The position numbers were made by a program, and so were the translations under genes. Below the pieces are notes generated by a model that did not search any database, was not told where the DNA came from, and worked only from the letters and a program-made list of their open reading frames with translations. This document shows, in pieces, positions 46,265 through 57,252 of a stretch of 64,000 nucleotides of DNA. How positions within the stretch are numbered: the first letter of the stretch is position 1; the number at the start of each line of letters is the position of its first letter. This DNA is from Actinomycetes bacterium (GTDB taxonomy: Bacteria; Actinomycetota; Thermoleophilia; RBG-16-64-13): the NCBI GenBank assembly GCA_024637095.1, contig JAGXFV010000034.1, positions 1 through 64,000 of the forward strand, in the 5' to 3' direction.

Positions 46265-46303
46265 GGGCCGGGCCGCCGACAGGCGGTCCGGCCCTTCTTT
46301 TAT
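46265..46303 (+). terminator. Rho-independent terminator after glnA
   Basis: A 13-bp stem (46265-46277 with 46282-46294, one G-U pair), loop GACA, then TTCTTTTAT. It closes the HdrBC-gltB-glnA transcript. Confidence 0.88.
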
Positions 46304-46601
46304 GCCGCGAACGGCGATGCCGGTGGTCCACCCACGGCCCGAACCGGTCTGCGGGGGCCGCCCGCCTTTCTTAGGTGGGACAAAGCCGCCGTCGTCAAGT
46401 GTCGAATGGCCAAACTATCGAGGCAGGTTTCCGACAGTAGTACAAAAGTAGTGCTCAGAGGCCTTCCCGACTTGTCGAATGGCGAACACTTGAGTACAAC
46501 TGTCACCTCCACGATGTACGAAAGGCCAGCTCCGCCGTCGCGCCGGTCAAAGATGGACCAAAGACGGCCAAAGACGGCAGATCACTTTTGCAGGAGGTGC
46601 C
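46304..46601 (+). promoter_or_regulatory. Repeat-bearing region before the second glutamate synthase gene
   Basis: About 300 bases without a gene. TGTCGAATGGC occurs twice (46400-46410, 46473-46483), CAAGTGT (46395-46401) faces ACACTTG (46486-46492), and CCAAAGACGG is doubled in tandem (46558-46577) before the GCAGGAGG ribosome binding site. It probably contains the promoter and operators, but I recognise no known motif. Confidence 0.4.
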
Positions 46602-48173
46602 ATGACTTACAGTCATCCCAACCGCTCGCAGGCGACGAAGACGCGGACACGCCTGGGCGACGACGTCAATCCTCAGAGCGGCCTTTGCGTCGTCTGCCAG
46701 GAGGATTGCGCCGGCTATTGTGAGGTCGCGCAATCGTCGATGAGGGGACCCGAGCTTCTCTATCCCAAGCCCTACGGCCACATGACGGCGGCCGCGCAGA
46801 AGGAATACCCGGTCGACTACTCGCACATGAACATCATGGGTACCGCGGTCGGGGCGCACGGAGTCGCCGCCGACCCGGACGAGGCCATCTTCCCTAACGC
46901 CGATGTCTCCACCACGCTGGGGCACGACAACGGGATCAGCTTGGACTTCCCCATTGTGGTACCGGGTCTGGGCTCGACAGACGTTGCCCGGCGCCACTGG
47001 GAAGGGCTGGCCGTTGGCTGCGCTATCTCCGGCATCCTGCTGACCATCGGTGAGAACGTGGTGGGCATGGACCAGGAGTCCGTGATCGAGAACGGCGAGA
47101 TCAAGCAGGCCCCCGAGCTTGCCCGTCGAGTTGAGCTCTACCGGAAGTGGGCCCGGGGCAAAGGCGCCATCGTTATGCAGGAGAACGTGGAGGACAACCG
47201 CCTGGGGGCCCTCGAGTTCGCCGTCAAGGAGCTCGGCGTCGAAGTGGTCGAGCTAAAATGGGGTCAGGGCGCCAAAGACATCGGCGGCGAAGTCAAGATC
47301 GATGACATGGGCAAGGCGCGCATGCTCAAGGAGCGCGGCTACCTGGTTCTGCCTGACCCCCGCGACAAGCACGTCGAGCAGGAGTTCGGCCGCAGCTTCA
47401 GTGAGTTCGAGCGTCACAGCCGTATCGGCATGGTTACCCGTGACGGCTTCCACGATCGAGTACAGCAACTCCGCGACGCCGGCGCCAAGTACGTCTTCCT
47501 GAAGACCGGGGCCTACCGGCCGGCCGACCTCGCGCGGGCAGTCAAATTCGCCTCCGAGGCCAAGCTCGACCTGCTGACCATCGACGGCGCCGGCGGCGGC
47601 ACCGGGATGAGCCCGTGGGGCATGATGAATGAGTGGGGCGTGCCCACCTTCTACCTTCAGTCTCTGGCCTACGAGTACGCGCAGCGGCTGGACCAGAAGG
47701 GCGAACACGTGCCCGCCCTCGCCATGGCCGGCGGTTTCTCCATGGAAGACCACCTCTTCAAGGCGCTCGCCATGGGGGCTCCTTACTTCAAGCTCGCCGG
47801 TTTGGGCCGCGCTGCGCTGACCGCCACGATGATCTCGCGCAACATTGGCCTGCTCCTCGACGAGGGACGCCTACCCAAGCACATCCTGGAGCACGGCCAG
47901 CAGCGCGAGCAGGTGTTCGTCTACTACGATGAATTGATGGAGGAGTACGAGGCTCTGGGTCCCGTGCCTGACGGCGCCGTCGGTGTCTACACCTACATCG
48001 CCCGCCTCAAGCAGGGACTGCGCCAACTTATGACCGGCTCGCGAAAGTTCGGCCTGGAGCACCTGAGCCGGGATGACCTCGCCTGCCTGACGCGCGAGGC
48101 CGCGGAGATCTCGGGGATCCCGTACGTCACCGAGGTCGATGCCGACGAGGTGGGAGAGATCCTCGGGGCCTAG
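46602..48173 (+). CDS. Divergent FMN-binding glutamate synthase family protein
   Basis: A 523-residue protein related to the FMN barrel of glutamate synthase but outside the main group. The N-terminus has an extra cysteine cluster CVVCQEDCAGYCEVAQSS (about residues 29-46), replacing the ferredoxin. Barrel motifs are ELKWGQGAKDIGGEVKI, YVFLKTGAYRPADLARAV, LTIDGAGGGTGMSPWGMM and AGGFSMEDHLFKALAMGAPY. The 3Fe-4S CxxxxxC region is missing. Related genes in anaerobes are annotated glutamate synthase-like without proof. It has its own leader after the glnA terminator, suggesting separate control. Confidence 0.82.
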   Translation: MTYSHPNRSQATKTRTRLGDDVNPQSGLCVVCQEDCAGYCEVAQSSMRGPELLYPKPYGHMTAAAQKEYPVDYSHMNIMGTAVGAHGVAADPDEAIFPNADVSTTLGHDNGISLDFPIVVPGLGSTDVARRHWEGLAVGCAISGILLTIGENVVGMDQESVIENGEIKQAPELARRVELYRKWARGKGAIVMQENVEDNRLGALEFAVKELGVEVVELKWGQGAKDIGGEVKIDDMGKARMLKERGYLVLPDPRDKHVEQEFGRSFSEFERHSRIGMVTRDGFHDRVQQLRDAGAKYVFLKTGAYRPADLARAVKFASEAKLDLLTIDGAGGGTGMSPWGMMNEWGVPTFYLQSLAYEYAQRLDQKGEHVPALAMAGGFSMEDHLFKALAMGAPYFKLAGLGRAALTATMISRNIGLLLDEGRLPKHILEHGQQREQVFVYYDELMEEYEALGPVPDGAVGVYTYIARLKQGLRQLMTGSRKFGLEHLSRDDLACLTREAAEISGIPYVTEVDADEVGEILGA

Positions 48174-48218
48174 AAGGCAGCGCCCGGATCCGAAAGGGAC
48201 CCGGTAGAAGGCCGGAGT

Positions 48219-48250
48219 GAAGGGCCGCTCCCTCCGGGAGGCGGCCCTTC
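48219..48250 (+). terminator. Hairpin terminator after the second glutamate synthase gene
   Basis: A 10-bp stem GAAGGGCCGC (48219-48228) / GCGGCCCTTC (48241-48250), with a further TCCC/GGGA pairing inside. No T-tract follows, so termination may be weak or factor-dependent. Confidence 0.6.
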
Positions 48251-48304
48251 ACCCATCTGATTGGCCGAAAGAGTACGGCTCCGTCCCCGCGGTACAATTC
48301 TCCC

Positions 48305-51043
48305 ATGGATCAAAACGCTCCCACCAGAAGCACCTCAACCGACAAGCAGGCCGGGCACGAACACGGCCTGCTCTTCCTCCTAGACGGCAACAACATCGCC
48401 TACCGGGCCTTCTATGCCCTGCCCGACACCATCGCGACCAGCACCGGCTTTCCCACCAACGCCCTCTATGGCTTCTGCTCCATGGTCATCAAGATCCTTT
48501 CTGAGTACCGGCCCGAGAGCGTGATCGTGGCCTGGGACTCGCCGGGCAAGACGTTCCGGCACGAGGAGTTCGTGGAGTACAAGGCCCAGCGCAAGCCAAT
48601 GCCCGACCTGCTGCGGGAGCAGTGGCAGTACTTCGAGGAGCTCTGCGAGGCCTTTGGCTTCGTCAATCTGAAGATTCCCGGCTTCGAGGCCGACGACATC
48701 CTGGCCACTCTGGCGCGCCAGGCGGATGCCGAGCGGCGCGAGACGGTGATCGTGACGGGGGACCGCGACGCGTTGCAGTTGGTGTCCGATGACGTTACGG
48801 TCATGTCCACCGGGCGCGGTATCACCGAGGTCAAGCTCTACGACCCCGAGGGAGTGCGCGAGCGGTTCGGCATTCCTCCCCGCCTGATCCCCGACATGAT
48901 CGGCCTCAAGGGGGACACCTCCGACAACATCCCGGGCATTCCCGGGATAGGGGAGAAGACGGCCGCCACGCTGCTCCAGCAGTTCGGCTCGGTCGAGGAG
49001 GTCCTCGCCAACAGCGATAAGGTCAGCGGGACGAAGCGCCGGAAACTGCTGGACGAGCATCGAGAGATCGCGCTGCTCTCCAAGAAGCTCGCTCTGCTGG
49101 ATCGCGAGGCCCCCATCGATATCCACGCGGCCGAGGTGCAGCCGCAGGAACCGGACCGGGAGAAGTTGCGCGATCTGTTCCTGCGCTTCGAGTTCTCGAG
49201 CCTCTTGGACCGCCTGCCGGCCTCGGTGCCGGAGCCGCAGGCGGCAACAGCCGAGGCGATGGCGTTGGAGGTGCGCCCCATCTCGCCCCGCGATTTGGAA
49301 TCCGCGTTGGATTGGCGGGAGCCGGTGGGCCTGGCGCTCGTAGGAGACCCCGGAGTCGAGCGATTGCGCCTGGGCCAGCTTAATGTGACGGTGGGAGTGC
49401 CCGGTGCGGTTCTCTTGGAGCTCTCCGAGCTGGCGGCGGTGAGAGGCGTCTTGCGCGATCTGTTTGCCCGCGGTTGCCCGGTCGTCCACGACTTCAAGCG
49501 TCAGACGCTGCTGCACGATCTGTTCGAGCAGGCAGGCCACGACACGGTGTTGGCGGCCTATCTTCTGGCGCCCGGGCGGCGATCGTACGATTTGGAGGAA
49601 CTTCTGGGCGAGAACGGGCTTCCGGCTTACGCGGCCGGGCAACCCGACGGCGAAGGGCTTCCTGGCGACGGCGCCGGGCTTCCTGGCGGCAACGGCGAGG
49701 CGCCCGATGGTGACGGCGAGGCGCCTACCGAAGAAGAGCCGGCCGAGCTCGGCACGGCCGCAGCGGAGGCGGTCAACGTGCTGTTGCTCGCCGATCGACA
49801 GCGGGAGCAGCTGCAGGAGCAGGGTGCCTGGGAGCTCTTCACCGACGTGGAGCTTCCCTTGACCCGGGTCCTGCTCGACATGGAGCGGGCCGGCATCTTG
49901 CTGGACTGTTACCTCTTGGGAGAGATCTCGGCCAAGCTGCAGGACCGCATCGAAGAGTTGGAACAGGAGGTCCTCGAGTTGGCTGGGGAGGAGGTCAATC
50001 TGGGTTCGCCCCAGCAGCTCTCCGTGCTCTTGTTCGAAAAACTGGGTCTGCCCGTGCAGCGAAAGACCAAGACCGGCGTCTCCACGGACGCCAAGACTCT
50101 GGAAGCGCTCAAGGGTCAGCACCCGGTGATCGAGCCCATTCTGCGCCACCGCGAGCTCTCCAAACTGCTTTCCACCTATCTGATCTCGCTCCCGGCGGCG
50201 GTGGACATGGGGGAGAGGCTGCATACCACCTTCCATCAGGCGGTCACCGCTACGGGAAGACTGTCCTCCAGCGATCCGAACCTGCAGAACATACCCATCC
50301 GCACTGCCCTCGGCGCCCAGATCCGGGAGTGCTTCGCGGCTCCGGAGGACCACCTCCTGGTGGTGGCGGACTATTCGCAGATAGAACTGCGCATCATGGC
50401 CTACCTCTCGGGAGAGGAGGCGCTGATGGAGGCCTTCCGCCGGGGAGAGGACATCCACGCGCGCACCGCCGCCGAGGTTTTCGATATGCCTGAGGGCGAG
50501 GTGGACTCCATCCATCGCGGCTACGCCAAAGCGGTCAACTTCGGGATCATGTACGGGATCTCGGCCTTCGGGTTGTCGCAACAACTCGGCATCTCCCGGG
50601 AAGAGGCCGGAGCCTATATCGAGCGGTATTTCGACCGGCTCCCCAAGGTGCGGCAGTTCATCGACGAGACCGTGACCGACGCCCGCAACCACGGCTGGGT
50701 GTCCACCGTCTTCGGGCGCCGGCGTCCGATGCCCGAGATCCGTTCCACCAATTTCCAGACCCGTTCGTTGGGAGAGCGGTTGGCGGTGAACTCCATCATC
50801 CAGGGCAGCGCCGCGGATATCATCAAGGTGGCCATGGTGCGCATCCACCGCCGGCTTCGCGACGAGGCGATTTCGGGAAATCTGCTCTTGCAGGTGCACG
50901 ACGAACTCGTGGCGGAGGCGCCGGTGGACCAGGCGGAGCGGGTTCGGGACCTCATGATGGAGGAGATGGTCGCCGCTTATCCCATGGAGCCGCCACTGCA
51001 GGTCGACGCCGGCATCGGCCGGAACTGGCTGGCCGCGAAATAG
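48305..51043 (+). CDS. polA: DNA polymerase I
   Basis: A 912-residue PolA for gap repair and primer replacement. The 5' nuclease (about 20-310) has LLDGNNIAYRAFYAL, GFEADDILATLA, VTGDRDALQLV and GLKGDTSDNIPGIPGIGEKT. The 3'-5' exonuclease region (about 330-510) lacks the DxE and YxxxD catalytic residues, so proofreading is probably lost. A Gly/Pro/Glu-rich low-complexity insertion (about 443-482, GEGLPGDGAGLPGGNGEAP) lies within it. The polymerase (about 515-912) has DYSQIELRIMAYLSGEE, YAKAVNFGIMYGISAFGLSQ and LLQVHDELVAEAP. ATG 48305. Confidence 0.96.
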   Translation: MDQNAPTRSTSTDKQAGHEHGLLFLLDGNNIAYRAFYALPDTIATSTGFPTNALYGFCSMVIKILSEYRPESVIVAWDSPGKTFRHEEFVEYKAQRKPMPDLLREQWQYFEELCEAFGFVNLKIPGFEADDILATLARQADAERRETVIVTGDRDALQLVSDDVTVMSTGRGITEVKLYDPEGVRERFGIPPRLIPDMIGLKGDTSDNIPGIPGIGEKTAATLLQQFGSVEEVLANSDKVSGTKRRKLLDEHREIALLSKKLALLDREAPIDIHAAEVQPQEPDREKLRDLFLRFEFSSLLDRLPASVPEPQAATAEAMALEVRPISPRDLESALDWREPVGLALVGDPGVERLRLGQLNVTVGVPGAVLLELSELAAVRGVLRDLFARGCPVVHDFKRQTLLHDLFEQAGHDTVLAAYLLAPGRRSYDLEELLGENGLPAYAAGQPDGEGLPGDGAGLPGGNGEAPDGDGEAPTEEEPAELGTAAAEAVNVLLLADRQREQLQEQGAWELFTDVELPLTRVLLDMERAGILLDCYLLGEISAKLQDRIEELEQEVLELAGEEVNLGSPQQLSVLLFEKLGLPVQRKTKTGVSTDAKTLEALKGQHPVIEPILRHRELSKLLSTYLISLPAAVDMGERLHTTFHQAVTATGRLSSSDPNLQNIPIRTALGAQIRECFAAPEDHLLVVADYSQIELRIMAYLSGEEALMEAFRRGEDIHARTAAEVFDMPEGEVDSIHRGYAKAVNFGIMYGISAFGLSQQLGISREEAGAYIERYFDRLPKVRQFIDETVTDARNHGWVSTVFGRRRPMPEIRSTNFQTRSLGERLAVNSIIQGSAADIIKVAMVRIHRRLRDEAISGNLLLQVHDELVAEAPVDQAERVRDLMMEEMVAAYPMEPPLQVDAGIGRNWLAAK

Positions 51044-51125
51044 CAGCCTGGGCGGCGCATCATGAAGGCCCATGCTCCGCCGGCAGTTGCGCCTGGAGAC
51101 GGGCATTCACTCCATTGGGGAAGAT

Positions 51126-51153
51126 TTGCTTTTGACAGGGGGGCAGGTATACT
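51126..51153 (+). promoter_or_regulatory. Predicted rpsA promoter
   Basis: TTGCTT (51126-51131) and TATACT (51148-51153) are 16 bases apart, about 75 bases before the rpsA start. A nearer TTGACA (51132-51137) is only ten bases from the -10. Confidence 0.5.
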
Positions 51154-51161
51154 TGCCCCGC

Positions 51162-51201
51162 GCCAAAAGCCCCTCAGGGGACCTTTTTGGCCCGTTTTTT
51201 T
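51162..51201 (+). terminator. Terminator-like hairpin in the rpsA leader
   Basis: GCCAAAA (51162-51168) pairs with TTTTGGC (51185-51191) and CCCC (51170-51173) with GGGG (51177-51180), followed by CCG and seven T (51195-51201). It lies between the predicted promoter and the rpsA start, so it could be an attenuator or an end of polA transcription. Confidence 0.55.
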
Positions 51202-51225
51202 GTCGGGATAAAACCAAGGGAAGAC

Positions 51226-52728
51226 ATGAACCAAACAGTCAACGACGAGCAGACACTGTCAAACGGGCAAGACCTCATGATCGAGGTCGATGGGGAGATG
51301 GTCCCCAACTACGATGCCGTTATGGTCACCTTCGAAGAGGGCGAGATCGTCACCGGTACCGTGGTTCGCGTCGACAAAGACGAGGTGCTGGTCGACATCG
51401 GCTACAAGAGCGAGGGCGTGGTTCCGTCCAACGAGCTCTCGATCCGCAAGTCGGTGGACCCCAGCGACGAGGTCAATCTGGGCGATGTGATCGACGCCTT
51501 GGTCATGACCAAGGAAGACGCTGATGGGCGTCTGATCCTCTCCAAGAAGCGCGCCCGTTTCGAACGTGCCTGGCAGCGGATCGAAAAGGCCGCCGAGGAA
51601 GGCGAGCCCGTGGAGGGCACCGTCATCGAGGTGGTCAAGGGTGGTCTGATTCTGGACCTGGGCGTGCGCGGGTTCCTGCCCGCTTCGCTGGTGGACATCC
51701 GTCGGGTCAACGATCTCGAGGAATTCACCGGTCAGACGCTCAAGTGCCGTGTGATCGAACTCAATCGCTTCCGCAACAATGTCGTGCTCAGCCGGCGCGC
51801 CGTGCTCGAGGAGGAGCGCCGCGGGGTCCGCGAGAAGATTCTCGACCGGATGAACGTGGGCGACGTCGTTCAGGGCACCATCTCCAATATCGTTGACTTC
51901 GGCGCCTTCGTGGACCTGGACGGCATCGACGGCCTGATCCACATCTCCGAGCTGTCCTGGAGCCACGTCAATCACCCCTCCGAGGTGCTCGACATCGGCA
52001 AGGAAGTCAACGTCAAGGTGCTCGACATCGACCGCGAGCGCCAGCGGATCAGCCTGGGCCTCAAGCAGACCCAGAAGGACCCGTGGCAAGAGGTCTTCGA
52101 GAACCGGCAGGTCAACGAGATCGTGCATGGCAAGGTTACCAAGCTGGTGAGCTTCGGCGCCTTCGTCGAGATCGAAGAAGGGGTCGAGGGCCTCATCCAC
52201 ATCTCCGAACTGGCCCAGCACCACGTGGAGGAGCCGTCCGAGGTCCTGCAGCCCGGCCAGGAAATCAACGTCAAGATCATCGAGATCGACCCGGAGCGTC
52301 GTCGGCTGTCGCTCAGCCTCAAGCGCCTGGAGGCCGAGTACCGCATCCACGAAGACGTGTACGAGGATGAGGAGTACGAGGAAGAAGAGGGCTTCGAGGG
52401 CGAGGAAGCCGATGGCGAAGGTGAAGAGCCGCAAGGCGAGTCCGAAGCGCTCGAAGGTGAAGCCGCCGACGATGAGGTCGCGCCCGAAGGCCAAGCGTCC
52501 GAGTCCGATGCGGAAGCGGCTGAAGGCGAAGAAGCCGAGGCCGCCGAGGCAGAGCCCGAGGTTCCAGCCGAGCCCGAAGCCGAGACTGAAGTTGAGCCCG
52601 AGGCAGAGGCCGAGCCCGAGGTTCAAGTCGAGCCCGAGACGGACTCCGAATCCGATTCCGGGAAGGACGCCGATGAGATCGACGCCGAGAGCCTGGGTCT
52701 CTCCGAGGAGGTGTTCCGCTCCGAATAG
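51226..52728 (+). CDS. rpsA: 30S ribosomal protein S1
   Basis: A 500-residue S1 with four S1 (OB) repeats, each ending in a strand pattern such as GTVVRVDKDEVLVDIGYKSE, GTVIEVVKGGLILDLGVRGF, GTISNIVDFGAFVDLDGIDG and GKVTKLVSFGAFVEIEEGVE. The four-domain form is usual in Actinomycetota. About 115 C-terminal residues are a Glu/Ala/Pro-rich acidic tail (YEEEEGFEGEEADGEGEE, then repeated EPEAE). ATG 51226 has AAGGGAAG upstream. It unwinds and loads mRNA on the 30S subunit. Confidence 0.95.
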   Translation: MNQTVNDEQTLSNGQDLMIEVDGEMVPNYDAVMVTFEEGEIVTGTVVRVDKDEVLVDIGYKSEGVVPSNELSIRKSVDPSDEVNLGDVIDALVMTKEDADGRLILSKKRARFERAWQRIEKAAEEGEPVEGTVIEVVKGGLILDLGVRGFLPASLVDIRRVNDLEEFTGQTLKCRVIELNRFRNNVVLSRRAVLEEERRGVREKILDRMNVGDVVQGTISNIVDFGAFVDLDGIDGLIHISELSWSHVNHPSEVLDIGKEVNVKVLDIDRERQRISLGLKQTQKDPWQEVFENRQVNEIVHGKVTKLVSFGAFVEIEEGVEGLIHISELAQHHVEEPSEVLQPGQEINVKIIEIDPERRRLSLSLKRLEAEYRIHEDVYEDEEYEEEEGFEGEEADGEGEEPQGESEALEGEAADDEVAPEGQASESDAEAAEGEEAEAAEAEPEVPAEPEAETEVEPEAEAEPEVQVEPETDSESDSGKDADEIDAESLGLSEEVFRSE

Positions 52729-52756
52729 GCGCGGAACCAGTGATGGGTTTCACGGG

Positions 52757-52785
52757 AAGGGGGGCGCCGCAGGCGCCCCCCTTTT
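52757..52785 (+). terminator. Rho-independent terminator after rpsA
   Basis: A perfect 12-bp stem AAGGGGGGCGCC (52757-52768) / GGCGCCCCCCTT (52772-52783), three-base loop GCA, then TTCGCTTTC. It lies 20 bases before coaE. Confidence 0.82.
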
Positions 52786-52805
52786 CGCTTTCAAAGGAGG
52801 ATGCG

Positions 52806-53435
52806 GTGAGTGACGGGCCCGGAGTCGCGAGACCTTCACCCCGGGTGATCAGCCTTGGCCTCACCGGAGGTCAGGCAGCTGGGAAGAGCACCGCGCTGCG
52901 GTTCTTCGCCGAGAGGGGTGCCCTCCCACTTTCCTCGGACCAGATCGTCAGTGACCTCTACGGCCGTCCCGGAGTGATCCGTGAGGTTCTTGACCGATTC
53001 GGAGAAGGAGTCGCGGCGGGCGACGGCGGGCTTGATCGCGCTGCGCTGCGCAAACGGACCGCCGGCGATGCGGGCGCACTCGACTGGCTCGAGAAACAAT
53101 TGCATCCCCGCGTCGGCCGCGAGATTGCCGAGCAGATCGCCCGAGCCTCGGCAGGAAGCATCGTAGTGGTCGAGGTTCCTCTTCTGTTCGAGGCGGGCTT
53201 GGAGGACGCTTTCGATTTCGTGGTTACCATTGAGGCGCCGCTGGAAGTTCGGCGAAGGCGCGCCTCCGGGCGAGAGGGTTCTTCTCTATTCGAGGTGCTC
53301 GACGAGCGGCAGCTCTCCAGCGAGGCTCGCCGGGCGGGGGCCGATTTCGTCTACGTCAACGACGTCTGTCCGGAAGACATGGCACAATTCGTGGACCAGG
53401 TTATCGAGCAGGTGCGCCGGGAGTCGGCCGGCTAG
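52806..53435 (+). CDS. coaE: Dephospho-CoA kinase
   Basis: A 209-residue CoaE, last step of coenzyme A synthesis. P-loop GLTGGQAAGKSTALRFF (about 18-34), LSSDQIVSDLYG (CoA site) and VVEVPLLFEAGLEDAFDFV are present. GTG 52806 has AAAGGAGG five bases upstream. An extended frame from 52740 covers the terminator and is rejected. The downstream transglycosylase gene begins 73 bases later. Confidence 0.94.
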   Translation: MSDGPGVARPSPRVISLGLTGGQAAGKSTALRFFAERGALPLSSDQIVSDLYGRPGVIREVLDRFGEGVAAGDGGLDRAALRKRTAGDAGALDWLEKQLHPRVGREIAEQIARASAGSIVVVEVPLLFEAGLEDAFDFVVTIEAPLEVRRRRASGREGSSLFEVLDERQLSSEARRAGADFVYVNDVCPEDMAQFVDQVIEQVRRESAG

Positions 53436-53508
53436 ATTCCGACGAGGGCCGCCACCGATAGCGCAACCGGGAACGCGAAAGCCTTAGCAGCAGCCGAGGG
53501 GCAGGAGC

Positions 53509-54151
53509 TTGGCCACGACGCAACGTCCCTATACCTGTTACGACGCATCTTCGCGCCGCAAACCCCGGGCGCGGAAGCTTTGGCCTGTCATGATGGCATT
53601 GGGGATCGTGATCATCGTGGCGATGGGCATTCGCTCCTTCGAGATGGAGCAGTTGCCGGCAACGGTGTTGGCCCGGCTCTACCCGATCGAGTATCAGGAG
53701 CAGATTCAGGCGGCCGCGGACGCCTACTCGGTGGATCCCTATCTGGTGTCGGCCGTGGCGCGCGCGGAGAGCGGCTTCAAGGCGGATGCGGAATCGTCCG
53801 CCGGAGCTCGAGGCGTGATGCAGTTGATGCCCGAGACCGCGGACTGGCTGGTTCAGCGCGAGGGTTACCTGGGTTCGGCGGAACCCAGCCTGGCGCGCGC
53901 GGAGGACAACATCCACCTGGGCACGTTCTACCTCTCCTTCCTGCTCGAGCGTTTTGACGGCAACGAAGCTACCGCGCTCGCCGCATACAACGCGGGGCAC
54001 GGAGTGGTAGGCCGCTGGGTCAACGAAGCGCAGGCCGCGGGGGAGAGCGCCGCCTCGGATACTGCCATGGGCGAGATTCCCTTCCCCGAGACCCGGCGTT
54101 TCGTGGAGCGGGTGCAGCATTACCGTGAGTTGTTCAGGAAGGGGCACCCCG

Positions 54152-54168
<17 letters not shown>
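53509..54168 (+). CDS. Membrane-anchored lytic transglycosylase
   Basis: A 219-residue SLT-domain protein. One N-terminal membrane anchor ([19 protein letters not shown], about 23-41) precedes the catalytic domain (about 65-215). Motifs are [14 protein letters not shown] with the catalytic Glu, [10 protein letters not shown] and [12 protein letters not shown]. It cuts peptidoglycan glycan strands outside the membrane. The TTG start at 53509 is the best available but the GGAG is only one base away, so the start is uncertain. It overlaps uvrB by 17 bases. Confidence 0.88.
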
Positions 54169-56161
<1,993 letters not shown>

Positions 56162-56219
56162 CCAAGGGCCGGGTCCGCGGCGCGCGGCGTATTCACCGCG
56201 TTGGGCCGCTGCTCTTCGG

Positions 56220-56930
56220 TCAGTCGGCGCTGACCTCCACCGAGCCCGAATCCCGCGAGATGTTGGACATCAGCTCGTTGCGGCTGACGCTTTCGGGAAG
56301 CTGCAGGCCGAGGTGCACTATCCGCCGGTCGGCGTCTTCCAGATCCGAGTTGAGCCGTAGCACCGTCACGTGCCGCTCATCTAAAACCCCGATCAGCCGG
56401 GAGAGATTGCCATACTCCTCCCGGGCGAAGCGCACGTGTAGATCCATGCGGCCTTGGCCGCGGCTGTCAGCAATACGACGTTCCAGAAAGCGGAGACCGC
56501 CGAGGCTGACGAGCACCAGCAGCGTGGTGGCGGTCGCCAGTCCATACATGCCCGCGCCGCTCAGCATCCCGATGGCGGCAACCGCCCAGAGGCTCGCTGC
56601 GGTGGTAAGGCCTCGGACGGACATGCCGTGACGGATGATGGCCCCCGCGCCCAGGAAACCGATGCCGCTGACGATTTGCGCGGCGACGCGGGAGGGATCG
56701 TATGTCTGTCCTTCGGCTGCCTGCTCGGCCGTCAATTGAAAACCGTTCATCGAGGCCAGCGTGAAGGCCGAAGCGCCCACGGCAACGAGGATGTGCGTGC
56801 GGAAACCGGCGGCGCGCTCCCGCAGTTCGCGCTCGAGGCCGATCGACCCACCGAGGACTAGGGCGACGACGATCCGGAGGACTTCGGTCCCGAAGAGTTC
56901 CCAGTCCACCGTCACAAGTGCCCCCGTCAT
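56220..56930 (-). CDS. MgtC/SapB family membrane protein
   Basis: A 236-residue protein. An N-terminal MgtC domain with about five membrane segments has ALVLGGSIGLERELRERAAG, FRTHILVAVGASAF, GIGFLGAGAIIRHG and LTTAASLWAVAAIGMLSGAG. The C-terminal soluble domain (about 155-236) resembles an ACT-like fold seen in longer MgtC proteins. Members respond to magnesium limitation or membrane stress; transport is unproven. ATG 56930 is taken; TTG 56948 is an alternative. It converges with uvrB. Confidence 0.9.
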   Translation of the reverse strand: MTGALVTVDWELFGTEVLRIVVALVLGGSIGLERELRERAAGFRTHILVAVGASAFTLASMNGFQLTAEQAAEGQTYDPSRVAAQIVSGIGFLGAGAIIRHGMSVRGLTTAASLWAVAAIGMLSGAGMYGLATATTLLVLVSLGGLRFLERRIADSRGQGRMDLHVRFAREEYGNLSRLIGVLDERHVTVLRLNSDLEDADRRIVHLGLQLPESVSRNELMSNISRDSGSVEVSAD

Positions 56931-57104
56931 ACTCGCCAAGGCCGACAACCTTAGAGTAAGCCTTACCCAGGAATCTCGTTTCTCTTGCCCGGGGCGGTCG
57001 GGAGGCCCGGTTTCCAGAGTGGGAGCCCGGTAAAGTCTGTTACCATACCCCGACCGGTATTTGTCTCCTGAGAGGGCGGCGGTTACGAGGAGGAAGGTGA
57101 AGAC

Positions 57105-57182
57105 TTGGAGATCGTGGTTTTGATTCTTGTACTGGCCTATTTCGGTTGGGCGATGCGCCGGCCGGGAGGAGGAGGAGGCTGA
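57105..57182 (+). CDS. Possible 25-residue single-pass membrane protein
   Basis: TTG start preceded by GAGGAGGAAGG. The product is MEIVVLILVLAYFGWAMRRP followed by five glycines: one hydrophobic helix with a basic tail. It is too short for family assignment. It lies 64 bases after the ATACCCC...GGTAT inverted repeat, which could be its control site. Ribosome profiling would be needed to confirm it. Confidence 0.35.
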   Translation: MEIVVLILVLAYFGWAMRRPGGGGG

Positions 57183-57223
57183 GGCTGCTGAACCGGCTTC
57201 CGTGAGGAGCCCAATTCCGGCGT

Positions 57224-57252
57224 TTGTTCGGGGCCTTTCGACAGACTAGAAT
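57224..57252 (+). promoter_or_regulatory. Predicted leuS promoter
   Basis: TTGTTC (57224-57229) and TAGAAT (57247-57252), the latter five of six to consensus, separated by 17 bases. It leaves a leader of about 60 bases that contains a GC-rich hairpin. Confidence 0.45.

Noticed and set aside
48380-51106. 908-codon frame antisense to polA
   Set aside because: Shadow of a high-GC gene; low-complexity His/Arg-rich composition and no motif.
51132-51153. TTGACA as the rpsA -35 box
   Set aside because: Only ten bases from the -10; TTGCTT at 51126 gives a workable 16-base spacer.
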